Origin: Helicobacter pylori
Lineage (GTDB): Bacteria; Campylobacterota; Campylobacteria; Campylobacterales; Helicobacteraceae
Length of the DNA stretch: 64,000 nucleotides
Reading direction: 5' to 3'
Assembly: GCF_900120335.1 (NCBI RefSeq)
Contig: NZ_LT635477.1
Location: 1,302,001 to 1,366,000 of the forward strand
Within the stretch, counting starts at the first letter, position 1. Each line of letters opens with the position of its first letter. Below are positions 30,279 through 39,645 of the stretch, piece after piece. The notes under the pieces were generated by a model that saw nothing but the letters and a program-made list of their open reading frames with translations, was not told the DNA's origin and did no database searches. Position numbers and translations under genes: made by a program.

Positions 30279-31167
30279 GCATTTCCTTTAATTTGCAATA
30301 CTCTTCCACAAAATCATAAGTAGAAAACCCTAAAACTTGCGTGTTTTTATGAGCGAGTTTGTTAAAATCAATTTTATGGATAATCACTAAAGCTTCTTTA
30401 GAATGGGCTTTGATGAAAAAATATTGTCGGTTTTTAATCAGTAAATTTGCATTGGTGATCTTTTCGTTGTAGTCATAAAAGCCTTGTCTCACCACCGCAA
30501 AATCCCATTGGTATTTTTCTTTGTTAAAATATTTTAGGGTGTGTGGCGTGTTGTTGTGGATGTAAGTAATAAAGTCATTATGGCGGATTTTGGGGGGTGC
30601 AATGATGCGTTCGTCTTTAAGATTTAAGGCGATATTTTTATGCATATAGATTTGAAAAACGCATTTCACGTCATAGGGTCGTTCATTAAAAATAAAAGCG
30701 TTTTTCTCTAAGTCAGCATTTAAAACCAATTTTGCACGCTTATCAATGTGTTTTTGAATAGAATAGCGTTTGAATAAATTGGGCAAAATAAACGCTACGA
30801 TAGGCGCTTCGTTTAAAGATTTGTTTAAAAAATCTAGGGCTAATTTCCCTCTATGCCCAAAAGGAGGGTTGCCAATAATAACACGCTTTTGGTTAAACTC
30901 AATCAATTCCAACAAATAATCTTTTTTTTGAATGCCTTGAGCTTTAGGGGCAATATCAAGGGCGAGACAATCAGCAATCCCTAATTCTTTTAATGCATCA
31001 ACAAAGCTCCCACTCCCTGCACTTGGCTCTAGAAAATGGAATGCGTTTAAGTCTAGCCCTAGATTTTGAGCGATGAGATCTTTTAGTAAATCCAAGCAAA
31101 ATCGCGCGATTTTGGGGTGGGTGTAAAAAGCGTCTAAATTCTTTTGCAAGGTAGCATTACTAGTCAT
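30271..31167 (-). CDS. Type II adenine-N6 DNA methyltransferase
   Basis: This is a 298-residue methylase of the gamma/N-terminal-motif-I order. Motif I is FLEPSAGSGSFVDAL (45-59) and motif IV is IIGNPPFGHRGKL (NPPF at 100-103). The remaining C-terminal part should hold target recognition. It protects the genome from the overlapping downstream endonuclease. It is 12 bp after the small Cys-rich gene in the same orientation. Confidence 0.82.
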   Translation of the reverse strand: MTSNATLQKNLDAFYTHPKIARFCLDLLKDLIAQNLGLDLNAFHFLEPSAGSGSFVDALKELGIADCLALDIAPKAQGIQKKDYLLELIEFNQKRVIIGNPPFGHRGKLALDFLNKSLNEAPIVAFILPNLFKRYSIQKHIDKRAKLVLNADLEKNAFIFNERPYDVKCVFQIYMHKNIALNLKDERIIAPPKIRHNDFITYIHNNTPHTLKYFNKEKYQWDFAVVRQGFYDYNEKITNANLLIKNRQYFFIKAHSKEALVIIHKIDFNKLAHKNTQVLGFSTYDFVEEYCKLKEMHA

Positions 31168-31179
31168 TTTAATCCCATT

Positions 31180-31386
31180 CTAGTTGAAATCAAACCCGCC
31201 CGCTTCGCCTAAACTCATGCTCTCATAAGCCGCATCCACATAGCTGTTGCGGATCTTGCAATTCAAAACCTTCTCGCATTTCAAGCAACTCGCTACTTGT
31301 TTTTCTTCTTGGCATGCTTGTAATTTCAAAAGAGCGGCATTGAAACGCTCTTCGTATTCTAATTTTTTAGCGCTATTTTGCATCAT
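31180..31386 (-). CDS. Small conserved Cys-containing protein
   Basis: This 68-residue hypothetical protein corresponds, I believe, to HP1384. An N-terminal helix (KKLEYEERFNAALLKLQACQ) leads to a SCLKCEKVLNC motif with three closely spaced cysteines that could bind zinc or an iron-sulphur cluster, then a short acidic/aromatic tail. The start overlaps the fbp stop by 4 bases, so it is co-translated with fbp. Function unknown. Confidence 0.75.
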   Translation of the reverse strand: MMQNSAKKLEYEERFNAALLKLQACQEEKQVASCLKCEKVLNCKIRNSYVDAAYESMSLGEAGGFDFN

Positions 31387-32255
31387 TCTCCCTTTAAATG
31401 TTTTTCTAAGATTTGAGCTTCATGCGGACTGGCTAAATAGCATTCGCTTTTTTCATGGTAGCTTTCCACGCTTTGATCTAGCAAACGCTTTTTAACCCCC
31501 TTATCAAAATAAAACGCTTCCCCTTTAGCTTTTTCAACCATCAAGGCTAAAGGAAAGACTTCAAAAAGCTTTCGCAATTTCTTTTGCGGGTAGGAAAACA
31601 CCCCGCCTTTTTTGATGAGCAAATGATGGACATCAGCCACCATGGATCCTGAGTATCGCAAGCGGTAATTTTCTGCAAAAAACCCTTCTAAAGCCTTTTT
31701 TAAGCCCAAAGAAAAATCCTTTTGATTGCCTCCGCTAGCGACGATTTTACCCTTATTTTCTAAAACGATGGTTTCTATAAAATGAAACTTGTTTTGATAA
31801 AAAGCGTAACGATAAACCTTGTCTAAAGCCACCACCAATTCCACTTTATGCCCAAAAACCACATAAAGGCTTGCGGCTAAATTTTGCGCCTTATAATCCT
31901 TTTCATAAACCCCTATAATCGTGCCTACTAAGAAATTCGCCTCCATGACTGAGCTCCCATCTAGGGGGTCATAAGCGATCAAATAAGAGCCGTTTTCTTT
32001 AGTAACAGGCGTTTCTTTTTCTTCGCTAAAAACGCTTTTGACCTTTTCTAAACTCAAAAAATTTTCTTCTAAAAACTTATCTAGGGCTAAATCCGCTTTA
32101 ATGGGCGTATCCCCGCTGCTGTTTTCTAATTGGGTGTAACTCCCAGCGTCCGGCTTTTCTAAAATCTCTTGGGCTTTTTTAACCCCTTTTTCTAAAAGAC
32201 TGATGATTTCTATAACGATGTTCGCATGCTTGCCTTTAAAACGTTTGTAATCCAT
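31383..32255 (-). CDS. fbp: Fructose-1,6-bisphosphatase
   Basis: This 290-residue class I enzyme has the metal-binding signature LIAYDPLDGSSVMEANFLVG (Asp-Pro-Leu-Asp-Gly-Ser-Ser near residue 98) and a substrate region YSGSMVADVHHLLIKKGGVF. It catalyses the irreversible step of gluconeogenesis, fitting the gluconeogenic lifestyle also served by gapA/pgk here. It is divergent from rpe across 70 bp. Confidence 0.94.
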   Translation of the reverse strand: MDYKRFKGKHANIVIEIISLLEKGVKKAQEILEKPDAGSYTQLENSSGDTPIKADLALDKFLEENFLSLEKVKSVFSEEKETPVTKENGSYLIAYDPLDGSSVMEANFLVGTIIGVYEKDYKAQNLAASLYVVFGHKVELVVALDKVYRYAFYQNKFHFIETIVLENKGKIVASGGNQKDFSLGLKKALEGFFAENYRLRYSGSMVADVHHLLIKKGGVFSYPQKKLRKLFEVFPLALMVEKAKGEAFYFDKGVKKRLLDQSVESYHEKSECYLASPHEAQILEKHLKGE

Positions 32256-32325
32256 AAAAACCCTTTTATGATTTGATTAAAGATGCTAATATTTTACTTG
32301 AAAACATTGAAAATAGGGAAGTATT

Positions 32326-32979
32326 TTGAAAGTAGCTCCGAGCCTTTTGAGCGCTGATTTTATGCATTTAGCCAAAGAGATAGAGAGCGTGAGTAACGCT
32401 GATTTTTTGCATGTGGATGTGATGGATGGGCATTATGTGCCTAATTTAACCATGGGACCTGTGATCTTAGAGAATGTTACTCAAATGAGCCAAGTGCCTT
32501 TAGATGTGCATTTAATGGTAGAAAACGCGAGCTTTTTTGTAGAGTTATTTTCCCCTTTAAAACCGCAAATCATTAGCATTCATGCAGAAAATGAAAAACA
32601 CCCCCACAGGGTGTTGCAACTCATTAAAAATCTAGGCATCACGCCAGGCGTTGTCCTAAACCCCCACACGCATGAAGAGAGCGTTAAATACTTGCTAGAA
32701 AGCGTGGGGCTAGTGCTTTTAATGAGCGTGAATCCGGGCTTTGGCGGGCAGAAGTTTTTAGATCTGGTGTTAGAAAAATGCCTAAAAGTCAAGGAATTGA
32801 TCAAACGCTACAACCCTAGCTGTCTTTTAGAAGTGGATGGGGGCGTGAACGATAAAAATATCTTTGAACTCCAACAAGCGGGCGTGGATGTGGTGGTTTC
32901 AGGGAGTTATATTTTTAAATCCAAAGATCGTAAGCTGGCTATTGAAGGCTTACAGAATGTCAGACAACCTCTTGCATAA
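32326..32979 (+). CDS. rpe: Ribulose-phosphate 3-epimerase
   Basis: This 217-residue TIM-barrel enzyme interconverts ribulose 5-phosphate and xylulose 5-phosphate. Signatures are LHVDVMDGHYVPNLTMGP and LLMSVNPGFGGQKFL, with LEVDGGVNDKNI near the end. The start codon is TTG at 32326, preceded by AGGGAAG; no ATG lies near the conserved N-terminus MKVAPSLLSADF. Its 3' end overlaps the dnaQ start by 23 bases. Confidence 0.95.
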   Translation: MKVAPSLLSADFMHLAKEIESVSNADFLHVDVMDGHYVPNLTMGPVILENVTQMSQVPLDVHLMVENASFFVELFSPLKPQIISIHAENEKHPHRVLQLIKNLGITPGVVLNPHTHEESVKYLLESVGLVLLMSVNPGFGGQKFLDLVLEKCLKVKELIKRYNPSCLLEVDGGVNDKNIFELQQAGVDVVVSGSYIFKSKDRKLAIEGLQNVRQPLA

Positions 32980-33820
32980 AGACATCCAAGCCCTAATCGC
33001 TCGCTTAAAGCACCAGGATTTAAGCTTGGGCATGCTAGAAAAATCGCTCTCTCGCCTTATTCATGATGAAATCAATTTGGAATATTTAAAAGCGTGCGGG
33101 CTTAATTTCGTAGAAACGAGCGAAAATTTAATCACGCTCAAAAACCTTAAAACCCCCCTTAAAGATGAGGTTTTTTCCTTTATTGACTTAGAAACCACCG
33201 GCTCTTGCCCCCTAAAACATGAGATTTTAGAAATTGGGGCCGTGCAAGTGAAGGGGGGGGAAATCATTAATCGTTTTGAAACCCTTGTGAAAGTCAAAAG
33301 CGTGCCTGATTATATCGCTGAGCTTACAGGCATCACTTATGAAGACACCCTAAACGCCCCAAGCGCGCATGAAGCTTTGCAAGAATTGCGGCTTTTTTTA
33401 GGCAATAGCGTGTTTGTGGCCCACAACGCTAATTTTGATTACAACTTTTTAGGGCGTTATTTTGTAGAGAAATTGCATTGCCCTTTATTGAATTTAAAGC
33501 TTTGCACTTTAGATTTATCCAAACGCGCCATTTTGTCCATGCGTTATTCTTTGAGTTTTTTAAAAGAGCTTTTAGGGTTTGGTATAGAAGTCAGTCACAG
33601 AGCCTATGCGGACGCTTTAGCGAGCTACAAGCTCTTTGAAATATGCTTATTAAACTTGCCCAGCTACATCAAAACGACAATGGATTTGATTGATTTTTCC
33701 AAATGCGCTAACACTTTGATCAAAAGACCCCCAAGATCCAGATACCAAGAGATCCCATCGCCATTCCCTCTTTTTGAAAGGACAAAGGGTTTGTTGAATA
33801 TGGTAAAAGCAACCAGTTAA
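32957..33820 (+). CDS. dnaQ: DNA polymerase III epsilon subunit (3'-5' exonuclease)
   Basis: This is a 287-residue proofreading exonuclease. Exo I is FIDLETTGSCPLKHEILEIG (Asp and Glu catalytic), Exo II is FVAHNANFDYNFLGRYF, and Exo III is SHRAYADALASYKLFE. An extra N-terminal region of about 75 residues precedes the exonuclease core. I chose the ATG at 32957 (MSDNLLHKDIQALIARL), which overlaps rpe by 23 bases. The frame is open further upstream (to 32864), but only as a shadow of rpe. Confidence 0.9.
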   Translation: MSDNLLHKDIQALIARLKHQDLSLGMLEKSLSRLIHDEINLEYLKACGLNFVETSENLITLKNLKTPLKDEVFSFIDLETTGSCPLKHEILEIGAVQVKGGEIINRFETLVKVKSVPDYIAELTGITYEDTLNAPSAHEALQELRLFLGNSVFVAHNANFDYNFLGRYFVEKLHCPLLNLKLCTLDLSKRAILSMRYSLSFLKELLGFGIEVSHRAYADALASYKLFEICLLNLPSYIKTTMDLIDFSKCANTLIKRPPRSRYQEIPSPFPLFERTKGLLNMVKATS

Positions 33821-33866
33821 ACGAAAGCTGTTTAATGGGCTTTGGTTAGGGGTGGAATTTATTCCA

Positions 33867-34505
33867 TCATTTTTGTTCTTTGAGAATATCGCATGTTTCT
33901 TTTAACCCTAATTCGCAAGCCTTTTTAAGACTTTCTGTCATTTGTTTTTCATCTCTTGCCACGCCTTTAGCTTCATTATAAAACGCTGCTAAAGCGTAAC
34001 ACCCCTTAGCGTTATTTAATTTACAAGCTTTAGAGTAATACTGAAAAGCTTTTTTAAGATCCTTTGCTACGCCTTCACCATTATGATAAATATCCCCTAA
34101 AATCGCACAGCCATCGCCATAGTTTAACTCGCAAGCTTTAGAATAATATTCTAGATCTTTTTTATCTTTTTTCAAACCCTTTATCATATCGTTATAAAAA
34201 GTTGCTGACAGCATACACCCTTCAACATTATTTAACTTACAAGATTTAGAGTAATATTCTAAAGCATTTTTAAGATCGTTTGCATTAAAATAAAACTCTG
34301 CTAAGTCCTTGCATTTTTCAGCATCGTTTGATTTGCAAGCTTTTTCAAAGTATTCCTTAGCTCTAGTGAAATTTTTATCCGTGTAAATAGTTATACCTGA
34401 AAATATAAGCTCTTTAGGATCTTGCTCTGCCATTAACCCCCCGCATAAACACAACGCCCCCAAACACAAAACCCTAAAAACCGCTTTTTTGACGCTCCCC
34501 AACAT
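33867..34505 (-). CDS. hcpG: Secreted Sel1-repeat cysteine-rich protein of the Hcp family
   Basis: This 212-residue exported protein has a signal peptide ending near residue 26 (VLCLGALCLCGGLMAEQ). About five Sel1-like repeats of roughly 36 residues follow, each with the paired cysteines typical of Helicobacter cysteine-rich proteins (YFEKACKSNDAEKC, YYSKSCKLNNVEGC, YYSKACELNYGDGC, YYSKACKLNNAKGC, KACELGLKETC). The location matches the strain-variable hcpG (J99 jhp1437), absent from 26695 as I recall. I start at 34505, where AGGGAGGAGA lies upstream of ATG; the frame is open to 34562 but without a better site. Hcp proteins are secreted and immunogenic. Confidence 0.82.
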   Translation of the reverse strand: MLGSVKKAVFRVLCLGALCLCGGLMAEQDPKELIFSGITIYTDKNFTRAKEYFEKACKSNDAEKCKDLAEFYFNANDLKNALEYYSKSCKLNNVEGCMLSATFYNDMIKGLKKDKKDLEYYSKACELNYGDGCAILGDIYHNGEGVAKDLKKAFQYYSKACKLNNAKGCYALAAFYNEAKGVARDEKQMTESLKKACELGLKETCDILKEQK

Positions 34506-34658
34506 GACACTCTCCTCCCTTTTGTAAAAAGTGTAAGGTTCTATTATAACTAGTATTGACACTCAAAACTTTAATGTTTAAAAGGTAGGGTTTAGTTGCT
34601 CTATTTTCATCGTTTCATGGTGAAACTCATAAAAGAATAGGGGGTTATTTGCGATACC

Positions 34659-34955
34659 CTACCCCACAATATCCAACAAATGCTCTTCATGCCACAATTC
34701 AATTTCTTCTTCTTCCAAGCCAAACGCCTTAGCCCTTTGGTTGTTTGGATAGCGGTTTTTGGAGCCTTCTTTAGGATCTTTGTCGCTAATGGCTTGCATG
34801 TCTTCTAACGCCCTTGTTTCTTGGGCTAATTCAAGCTTGCTTTGAAAGCTTTGCACTAAATCCAACATATCACTTCTCGCACCCTGTTGGATAGCCGAAT
34901 TTAAAGGAGCGTTTTGGTTGATATAAGTTACATTGCCTAAAGCTGAAACACCCAT
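34659..34955 (-). CDS. Conserved hypothetical protein (98 aa)
   Basis: This is a small cytoplasmic, mostly helical protein that I do not recognise. It has an Asn/Gln-rich N-terminus (ALGNVTYINQNAPLNSAIQQ), an amphipathic helix (DMLDLVQSFQSKLELAQETR) and an acidic C-terminus (LEEEEIELWHEEHLLDIVG). AAGGAGG lies five bases upstream of the ATG, so it is well translated. It lies 19 bp after rqcH in the same orientation. Confidence 0.75.
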   Translation of the reverse strand: MGVSALGNVTYINQNAPLNSAIQQGARSDMLDLVQSFQSKLELAQETRALEDMQAISDKDPKEGSKNRYPNNQRAKAFGLEEEEIELWHEEHLLDIVG

Positions 34956-34974
34956 GCTAACCTCCTTAGAATGT

Positions 34975-36288
34975 TTAAGTGTCCTTTAGACTAATAGTTC
35001 GGTATTTTGAGTAAATGACATTAGCTCCTTTGATGATTTTGACAAATTTTCGTTGCGTGTAGTCAATCTCGTAACCATTAAACGCATCTTTTTGCATTTT
35101 AATCAACATTTTGGCTAATTCCATAATGATCTCATCTTTAGGCGTATTCTTTTGGCAAAAAACGATCAAATGCGATCCAGGAATATCTCTCACATGCATC
35201 CACAAATCATTCGCTCTTGCGTCTTGTAAAAGCTTGATATTCTCTTTTTGGTTTTTCCCTAAACCGATTTTAAAATCCTTATAATACAGCACTTCATACC
35301 CATTCATCGGGCGTTTGATTTTATAATTTTTGACCGGCATAAACATTTCTAAAACGCTTTCTTCTGCAGCGTCTCTAACATAGTTGATTTGACTTTCCTT
35401 AAAAGCGATTTTTTCTTTCAGATTCTCTTCTTCTAAATACAAGAATTGCGATTTTTGTTTCTTTTTTTTGCTGAGAGTGAATTTTTTATTGATAAAGGCG
35501 TTTAAGGGCATGCTCTTATCAATTTCAATCATGCATTCCTTATCTTCAAAATCCTTTAAAATCACGCGATTTTCACGCCTGTTGATTAAATGCTGGTAAG
35601 TGAGCAACAATGAGGCTTGAGTTTGCAATTCTTTCGCTTCTAATTGTAAATTTTTAGGATCTTCTAATTTTTCTAATTTTTCTTTCAAGCGTTCTTTTTG
35701 GGCGTTTAATCGCTTGATGATTTGATTTTTTTTGTGTTCCAATTCTTTATGCTGGTAGGATAAAAAATCTTTTTCTAAAAGGTCTAACAATCCCTTAAAA
35801 TCCAAATCCTCTTCTTGATGCTCGTAAATATTAGGAGGCAATGCCCCTAAAATATCGTTTTTAGCCACCCTGTCATTAAAACGAAAAGCCTCTATCACGC
35901 ATTTTTCTTGATCTAAAATCATGAGGTTGGCTTTTTTAGGGATCATTTCTAAACGCAAAATAAAAGTTTCACTCTTATAAGCTAAATCTTTAGCGCCCTT
36001 GATTTCTAAAATCCGATCGTTATCAATGATACTTGCTTGTAAAATTTTGGCGTTTTTGGTGAATTTATTCAAACAAAAATCTAACGCTAAAGCGTTTTTT
36101 AAAACGCTCTCTGGGGGTTTTTTGGACAAACCAATATAAGGCACGCTCAAATCCACAACAAAGGCGTGTTTTTCTTTAGAAAAAGTTTCTAATAAAAAGC
36201 CAGACGCACTCAAGCGTTTGAGGTTGAAATGCGTTTGAGTGTTTAAAAATTCGCTGAATTTCTTTAAAAGAAAAAATTTCATCATCAC
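34975..36288 (-). CDS. rqcH: RqcH/NFACT-family ribosome quality-control protein (annotated as fibronectin-binding)
   Basis: This is a 437-residue protein. It has an NFACT-N domain at about 1-185, a central coiled coil (about 170-290, rich in Glu/Lys/Leu) and a C-terminal NFACT-R domain (GYEVLYYKDFKIGLGKNQKE, then LWMHVRDIPGSHLIVF). Family members named fibronectin/fibrinogen-binding proteins act in bacterial ribosome quality control, recruiting tRNA-Ala to add C-terminal alanine tails on stalled large subunits. The start overlaps the recN stop by 4 bases. Confidence 0.88.
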   Translation of the reverse strand: MMMKFFLLKKFSEFLNTQTHFNLKRLSASGFLLETFSKEKHAFVVDLSVPYIGLSKKPPESVLKNALALDFCLNKFTKNAKILQASIIDNDRILEIKGAKDLAYKSETFILRLEMIPKKANLMILDQEKCVIEAFRFNDRVAKNDILGALPPNIYEHQEEDLDFKGLLDLLEKDFLSYQHKELEHKKNQIIKRLNAQKERLKEKLEKLEDPKNLQLEAKELQTQASLLLTYQHLINRRENRVILKDFEDKECMIEIDKSMPLNAFINKKFTLSKKKKQKSQFLYLEEENLKEKIAFKESQINYVRDAAEESVLEMFMPVKNYKIKRPMNGYEVLYYKDFKIGLGKNQKENIKLLQDARANDLWMHVRDIPGSHLIVFCQKNTPKDEIIMELAKMLIKMQKDAFNGYEIDYTQRKFVKIIKGANVIYSKYRTISLKDT

Positions 36289-37853
36289 ACCTTTAATTTT
36301 TCTTTAGCGAAAGAAATTGCGCTCTCTATGTTTTCGCTCCCCCCTATCATGCGCGCGATTTCTAAAACCCTTTCTTCGTTATTAAGGGTTTTTGCAAGGC
36401 TTTTGTGGTTTTCTTTAAACACCAAAATATGGTTTTTAGCAACGGCCGGGATATGGACTTGGTGCGAAATGGCAAAGATTTGTGAATGGCTGCTCAAGGT
36501 TTCAAGGGCTTTAGAGACCGCTAAACTCTCTTCGCCGCTCAAATTGGAATCCATCTCATCTAACACCAACACGCCTTTAAAATCCTTTAAAAACTCCATT
36601 TCTAAAAGCATGAACGCCAGCCTCAAACGGCTGTATTCCCCAGAGCTTAAGGTTTCTAATTGGGAATTTTGCAAATTTAAAACGAGTTTTTGAGCGCCTT
36701 TTTCGCTCATGGGGGCTTCTTCTAAGATCAAACTAGGGCTTTTTAAGAGCAAATCTTTAGCCTTAACGCTTAAAAGAGCGTTAAAACCGGCTAAATACTC
36801 TTTTCTAAAGCCGCCTATTTCTTCGCACAATTTCAAGCATTCGGCTTTCAATCGCTCTATTTCTTTGTGGTAAGTTTCGCAATGATGGTCAATTTCTTTT
36901 AAGTTATGCAGTTCGTTTTTAACATGCCCTAATCGTTCTTTAGCATGCACAATGCTCCCGTAATCCTTAATGATCCCGCTCAGCATGCCAAGTTTTTCTA
37001 ACACCTTTTCAATATCCAAACGCTCGCACTCTTCTAATTTAGCCTGCTCTTTTTCTAACAAAGCGCCTGCCTCTAATAAAGCGCTTTTTAAAAATTCAGC
37101 ACTATGACCCACGCTCTCTAAAGCATGCGTGATTTTGTGGGTATTTTCTAGCACGTCTAACGCCAGGGCGATCTTGTCGTTCAATTTTTCCTTACTAGAG
37201 AGCAATTTTTTTTGCTCCAAAAGGCGTTCGTATTCGTCTTCTTTTAAATCCAGCCTCTCTAATTTCATTTTTTCAAAATTCAAACGCTCTTCTAAATCCT
37301 TTTGAAAACGCTTTTTATCCTCTAACGATCGCCTTTCTTTTTCCAGCTTCTCTAAATGGGTGAATTTTGTTTCAAGCGCGCCTAAAAGGGGGCTAAACGC
37401 CTTGTTTTCGTTTTTAATATAGCCATCTAATAAGGAGAGCATTAAAACATCGTTGAGCTCATTCTGGCTGAATCTGTCGTTAGATAGGCGTTTAATAAGC
37501 CCCTTTAATAACGCTTTGAGCGTGTTTTTAGACAGGCTTGTTTGGTTTAAAAAATAGCGCGTTTTTTCTTTTTTAATCACGCTAATGACTAAAGGTTCGT
37601 GGTTATCTTCTCTAAAAATGCCGTATTCTTCCGTGTCTAAAAAAGGCGCGATCAATTCCACTTCAATGTTTGAAGCGTTGCTTTCTTTAAGCCCAAACGC
37701 CCCTAAAAGGCTCGCAATAAGAACGCTTTTGCCCACCCCACTAGCCCCACTGATCGCGCTCAAGCCGTCTTTAAACTCCAGATCCAGCTTTTCAAAAACA
37801 GCGTTTTGACGCACTTTTAAGCGTGTGATTTGAGCGTTATTGAAATCTCGCAT
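36285..37853 (-). CDS. recN: DNA repair protein RecN
   Basis: This 522-residue SMC-like ATPase acts in double-strand-break repair. Walker A is GASGVGKSVLIAS near residue 36, followed by long coiled-coil arms (about 150-350), the ABC signature LSSGEYSRLRLAFMLLEMEF, and Walker B VLVLDEMDSNLSGEE. It is somewhat shorter than E. coli RecN (553 aa). It is coupled to rqcH downstream and lies 15 bp after nadK. Confidence 0.93.
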   Translation of the reverse strand: MRDFNNAQITRLKVRQNAVFEKLDLEFKDGLSAISGASGVGKSVLIASLLGAFGLKESNASNIEVELIAPFLDTEEYGIFREDNHEPLVISVIKKEKTRYFLNQTSLSKNTLKALLKGLIKRLSNDRFSQNELNDVLMLSLLDGYIKNENKAFSPLLGALETKFTHLEKLEKERRSLEDKKRFQKDLEERLNFEKMKLERLDLKEDEYERLLEQKKLLSSKEKLNDKIALALDVLENTHKITHALESVGHSAEFLKSALLEAGALLEKEQAKLEECERLDIEKVLEKLGMLSGIIKDYGSIVHAKERLGHVKNELHNLKEIDHHCETYHKEIERLKAECLKLCEEIGGFRKEYLAGFNALLSVKAKDLLLKSPSLILEEAPMSEKGAQKLVLNLQNSQLETLSSGEYSRLRLAFMLLEMEFLKDFKGVLVLDEMDSNLSGEESLAVSKALETLSSHSQIFAISHQVHIPAVAKNHILVFKENHKSLAKTLNNEERVLEIARMIGGSENIESAISFAKEKLKV

Positions 37854-37868
37854 GTTTTTTACCCTTTT

Positions 37869-38723
37869 TTATCTTTTTTTGCTAGGGCTTTCCCCCCATA
37901 ATAGCTTTTCTTTAAGCACTTTAAAATAATCCCTTGAATTTTTTTGTAAGAGTTTGGTGGTGGTGGGGCTTTTTTGAATGTATAGGGGTTGGTTAGCTTT
38001 TAAATCGTAGGTGGCTTGCCCATCAATAACCACAAGAGCGTCCTCATGAGCGCAAAAACTCAAACAAAATTCCGCCCCTAACACTAAAGGGCGTTGCGTT
38101 AAAGAAAAATCGCACAAGGGCGTTAAAATATAACTCTGGCTTAAAGCATGCACAATGGGTCCATGAGCACTCAAATTATAAGCGGTTGAGCCTAGGGGCG
38201 TGGCAATGATAAGCCCATCGCCTTTATAAGTGTTAAAGGGCGTATGACCCGCGCACGCTTTGATGTCTAAAACCCCTAAAGCTTTTTTTTTAGCGATCAC
38301 GATTTCATTAATCGCATAAAAAGAAGTGTTTCCAATACGGCCCTCCAAAGCCAAATGCTCTTCTAATTTGATCCTATCTTGCTTGAGATCTTGTAAGAAA
38401 TCTTTCAACCCGTTCAATTCAACCGCGCTCAAAAACCCTAAATTCCCAATCCTCACCCCAAAACATGGCTTATTGTAAGCATGCGTCATTCTTAAGGTGC
38501 CTAAAATCGTGCCATCGCCCCCTAAACACAAAAACGCGTAAGCTTTTTCTATCAATCGTTCGTCTTTTGCCCCATCAAGGCTATCAATCATAAAGCTTTC
38601 AAACCCCTCATCCTCTAAAAGCTTTAAAACCCATTCTTTAGCCTGCTCTAGCTCTTTAAAAAGAGCGTTTTGATGATGGGTGGGCCGCACAAACACGCCG
38701 ATAGTTTTGTTTAAATCTTTCAT
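37869..38723 (-). CDS. nadK: NAD kinase
   Basis: This 284-residue enzyme phosphorylates NAD to NADP. The catalytic GGDGT motif is in AFLCLGGDGTILGTLRMTH. Further conserved parts are GNLGFLSAVEL and GDGLIIATPLGSTAYNLSA. I chose the ATG at 38723 (MKDLNKTIGVFVRPTHHQN) because it gives the known length. The frame is open to 38828, but the extra residues are atypical. No ribosome-binding site is visible; a TACAAT sequence ends 6 bases upstream of the ATG, so the mRNA may be leaderless. Confidence 0.9.
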   Translation of the reverse strand: MKDLNKTIGVFVRPTHHQNALFKELEQAKEWVLKLLEDEGFESFMIDSLDGAKDERLIEKAYAFLCLGGDGTILGTLRMTHAYNKPCFGVRIGNLGFLSAVELNGLKDFLQDLKQDRIKLEEHLALEGRIGNTSFYAINEIVIAKKKALGVLDIKACAGHTPFNTYKGDGLIIATPLGSTAYNLSAHGPIVHALSQSYILTPLCDFSLTQRPLVLGAEFCLSFCAHEDALVVIDGQATYDLKANQPLYIQKSPTTTKLLQKNSRDYFKVLKEKLLWGESPSKKR

Positions 38724-38906
38724 GCGTATATTGTAGCTTAAAGCTTGAAACAAAATTTTAAAAAAGGGGGTTTTAATTGCTTTTTTATCATCTTGTGTGA
38801 AACTCTTAAAAATTTTTATTTTGATCAATGTTTCATTTTTTAAACTTTTTTAATTGTTTTTTGGGTATTCTTTTTAAGAATTAAGCACTATGTTAAGGAA
38901 TTATCC

Positions 38907-39635
38907 ATGAAAAAATTTTTTTCTCAATCTTTGTTATCCCTTATTGTCTCTATGAATGCGGTATCTGGCATGGATGGTAATGGCGTTTTTTTAGGGGCGG
39001 GTTATTTGCAAGGGCAAGCCCAAATGCATGCGGATATTAATTCTCAAAAACAAGCCACTAACGCTACTATCAAAGGCTTTGACGCGCTCTTAGGGTATCA
39101 ATTTTTCTTTGAAAAACACTTTGGCTTGCGCCTTTATGGGTTTTTTGACTACGCTCATGCCAATTCCATTAGGCTTAAAAACCCTAACTATAATAGCGAA
39201 GTGGCGCAATTGGCGGGTCAAATTCTTGGGAAACAAGAAATCAATCGCTTAACGAGCCTTGCTGATCCCAAAACCTTTGAGCCAAACATGCTCACTTATG
39301 GGGGGGCTATGGATTTAATGGTCAATGTCATTAATAACGGCATCATGAGTTTGGGGGCTTTTGGTGGGGTGCAATTGGCCGGCAATTCATGGCTTATGGC
39401 GACGCCGAGTTTTGAGGGCATTTTAGTGGAACAAACCCTTGTGAGCAAAAAAGCCACTTCTTTCCAATTTTTATTCAATGTGGGGGCTCGCTTAAGGATC
39501 TTAAAACATTCCAGCATTGAAGCGGGCGTGAAATTCCCCATGCTAAAGAAAAACCCCTATATCACTGCAAAAAATTTGGATATAGGGTTTAGGCGCGTGT
39601 ATTCATGGTATGTGAATTATGTGTTCACTTTCTAG
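38907..39635 (+). CDS. horL: Hor-family outer membrane protein HorL
   Basis: This 242-residue small outer-membrane protein has a signal peptide (about 1-20, ending VSGMDGNGVFLGAGYLQG). A C-terminal barrel of the Hop/Hor type follows, with LGYQFFFEKHFGLRLYGFFD, the FQFLFNVGARLRI strand and a C-terminal RVYSWYVNYVFTF ending in Phe. The position between nadK and the next gene matches HP1395. The ATG follows AAGGAATT. No long homopolymer lies directly upstream, unlike hopN. Confidence 0.88.
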   Translation: MKKFFSQSLLSLIVSMNAVSGMDGNGVFLGAGYLQGQAQMHADINSQKQATNATIKGFDALLGYQFFFEKHFGLRLYGFFDYAHANSIRLKNPNYNSEVAQLAGQILGKQEINRLTSLADPKTFEPNMLTYGGAMDLMVNVINNGIMSLGAFGGVQLAGNSWLMATPSFEGILVEQTLVSKKATSFQFLFNVGARLRILKHSSIEAGVKFPMLKKNPYITAKNLDIGFRRVYSWYVNYVFTF

Positions 39636-39645
39636 GGGTGCGTCC

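Noticed and set aside
34563..34658. Short gap between hcpG and the 98-aa gene examined for an RNA gene
   Set aside because: No stable hairpin followed by a T-run and no promoter-like sequence pointing into it.
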